Shown piece by piece: positions 4,585 to 5,311 of a stretch of 5,311 nt of DNA. The stretch is from the NCBI GenBank assembly GCA_021798235.1, contig JAJZMO010000313.1, positions 4,256-9,566 on the forward strand. The letters are read 5' to 3'. Origin of the DNA: Acidobacteriota bacterium (GTDB taxonomy: Bacteria; Acidobacteriota; Terriglobia; Terriglobales; Acidobacteriaceae). The notes beneath the pieces were generated by a model, which made no database searches, was not told where the DNA came from, and saw nothing but the letters and a program-made list of their open reading frames with translations. The position numbers were made by a program, and so were the translations under genes. Numbering within the stretch: the stretch's first letter is position 1; every line of letters starts with the position of its first letter.

Positions 4585-5311
4585 TTGGGTCCGTCCGCAC
4601 CCTTGAGCCGAGTTCATGAATTGGCTCCCGAAGAGCTGGAACTCTACCGTTTGCTCGACGCAGAACGGCTGCCGCAGCATGTCGCCATCATTATGGATGG
4701 CAATGGACGCTGGGCGCAGCAGCGCCGGTTGCAACGTTTCTTCGGCCACCAACAGGGCGCAGAATCCGTTCAATATGTCGTTGAAACCGCCTCTCGCATT
4801 GGCCTTCCCTGGCTGACGCTCTACGCCTTTTCCCTGGAAAACAATCTGCGCCGTCCCCGCACGGAAGTCAGCTTTCTGATGCGCCTGCTGAAAACCTATT
4901 TGGTGGGCAACATTCGCCGCATGAATGACAACAACGTGCGTATTGCCTACATTGGCCGCACGCAGGAGCTGCCCACCGAGGTGCAAGACACCATGCGCTG
5001 GGCCGTCGAACAGACGCAGCACAACACGGGCACCACGCTCACGCTGGCGCTGAACTACGGCGCGCGCGGCGAGATCGTCGATGCGGCCCGCACCGTGCTG
5101 CGACGCGCGATAGCCAGCGGGGCGCAAGCCGGACTCAGACCGGAACAATGTGTGGAGAGTTGCGCACAGCAGATCACCGAAGAGGCCATCGGTCAGCATC
5201 TTTATACAGCGCATATGCCCGACCCCGATCTAGTGATTCGCACCAGCGGCGAGATGCGTATCAGCAATTTTCTACTCTGGCAGATCGCCTACGCTGAGAT
5301 TTACGTCACCG
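4585..5311 (+). CDS. uppS: Undecaprenyl diphosphate synthase (cis-prenyltransferase), 3' end outside the window
   Basis: It adds cis isoprene units from isopentenyl diphosphate to farnesyl diphosphate, making the C55 lipid carrier for peptidoglycan and other surface polymers; it is a cytosolic enzyme working at the membrane. From the TTG start 242 codons are visible with no stop. Family motifs in order: HVAIIMDGNGRWA at 32-44 (catalytic D38), FGH at 60-62 for diphosphate binding, YAFSLEN at 80-86, LNYGARGEI at 156-164, DPDLVIRTSGEMRISNFLLW at 213-232 and AYAEIY at 235-240, including the metal-binding Glu238. Two features are odd. The loop usually reading ENWxRP is ENNLRRP, with one residue more and no Trp. 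The stretch between NYGAR and RTSGE is about a dozen residues longer than I recall for the E. coli enzyme. About 30 residues are missing at the C-terminus. The gene follows the HTH regulator by 84 bases; cdsA or dxr are common downstream neighbours but lie outside. Confidence 0.95.
   Translation, partial: MGPSAPLSRVHELAPEELELYRLLDAERLPQHVAIIMDGNGRWAQQRRLQRFFGHQQGAESVQYVVETASRIGLPWLTLYAFSLENNLRRPRTEVSFLMRLLKTYLVGNIRRMNDNNVRIAYIGRTQELPTEVQDTMRWAVEQTQHNTGTTLTLALNYGARGEIVDAARTVLRRAIASGAQAGLRPEQCVESCAQQITEEAIGQHLYTAHMPDPDLVIRTSGEMRISNFLLWQIAYAEIYVT

Noticed and set aside
4165..5214. Minus-strand open frame of 349 codons opposite the HTH gene and uppS
   Set aside because: It spans two genes with clear family motifs and the gap between them, and its translation shows no family signature.

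Overview
The window (about 55% GC by eye) looks like a chromosomal fragment from an Acidobacteriota bacterium, probably of the Granulicella/Terriglobus/Edaphobacter type. This rests on three things: an exported S53 (sedolisin-type) protease with Ig-like repeats and an interrupted C-terminal Ig domain, a kelch protein full of W-L-F-G-G / N-D-L-W motifs, and the sequence character of the undecaprenyl diphosphate synthase. The assignment comes from family recognition and was not searched.

Layout: (1) 1-345, + strand: the last 114 codons of a kelch-repeat protein, cut by the left edge. (2) 346-416: a short convergent gap filled by a perfect 13-bp inverted repeat, probably a shared terminator. (3) 417-3539, - strand: a roughly 1040-residue secreted pro-kumamolisin/sedolisin protease with signal peptide, propeptide, complete catalytic residues, two tandem Ig-like domains and a third Ig-like domain apparently split by a hydrophobic hairpin ending in a lipobox-like Cys. 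(4) 3540-3957: a gene-free divergent control region, AT-rich for this window and dense with inverted and direct repeats and candidate promoters for both directions. (5) 3958-4500, + strand: a small regulator with an N-terminal four-cysteine zinc-ribbon-like motif and an XRE-type helix-turn-helix. (6) 4585-5311, + strand: uppS from a TTG start with a good Shine-Dalgarno, running off the right edge; it has no stop in the window.

Functional reading: the regulator and uppS lie in the same direction 84 bases apart and may be co-transcribed, which would put isoprenoid lipid-carrier synthesis for cell-wall building under the same leader and promoters as the regulator. The protease is divergent and shares the repeat-rich control region, so the regulator may act on itself and on the protease. 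That is inference from position. The most unusual observations are the split C-terminal domain of the protease, the nested inverted repeat in front of the regulator, the 20-bp phased TTGACA repeats, and the altered substrate loop of UppS. I see no mobile element, CRISPR array, tRNA or rRNA.
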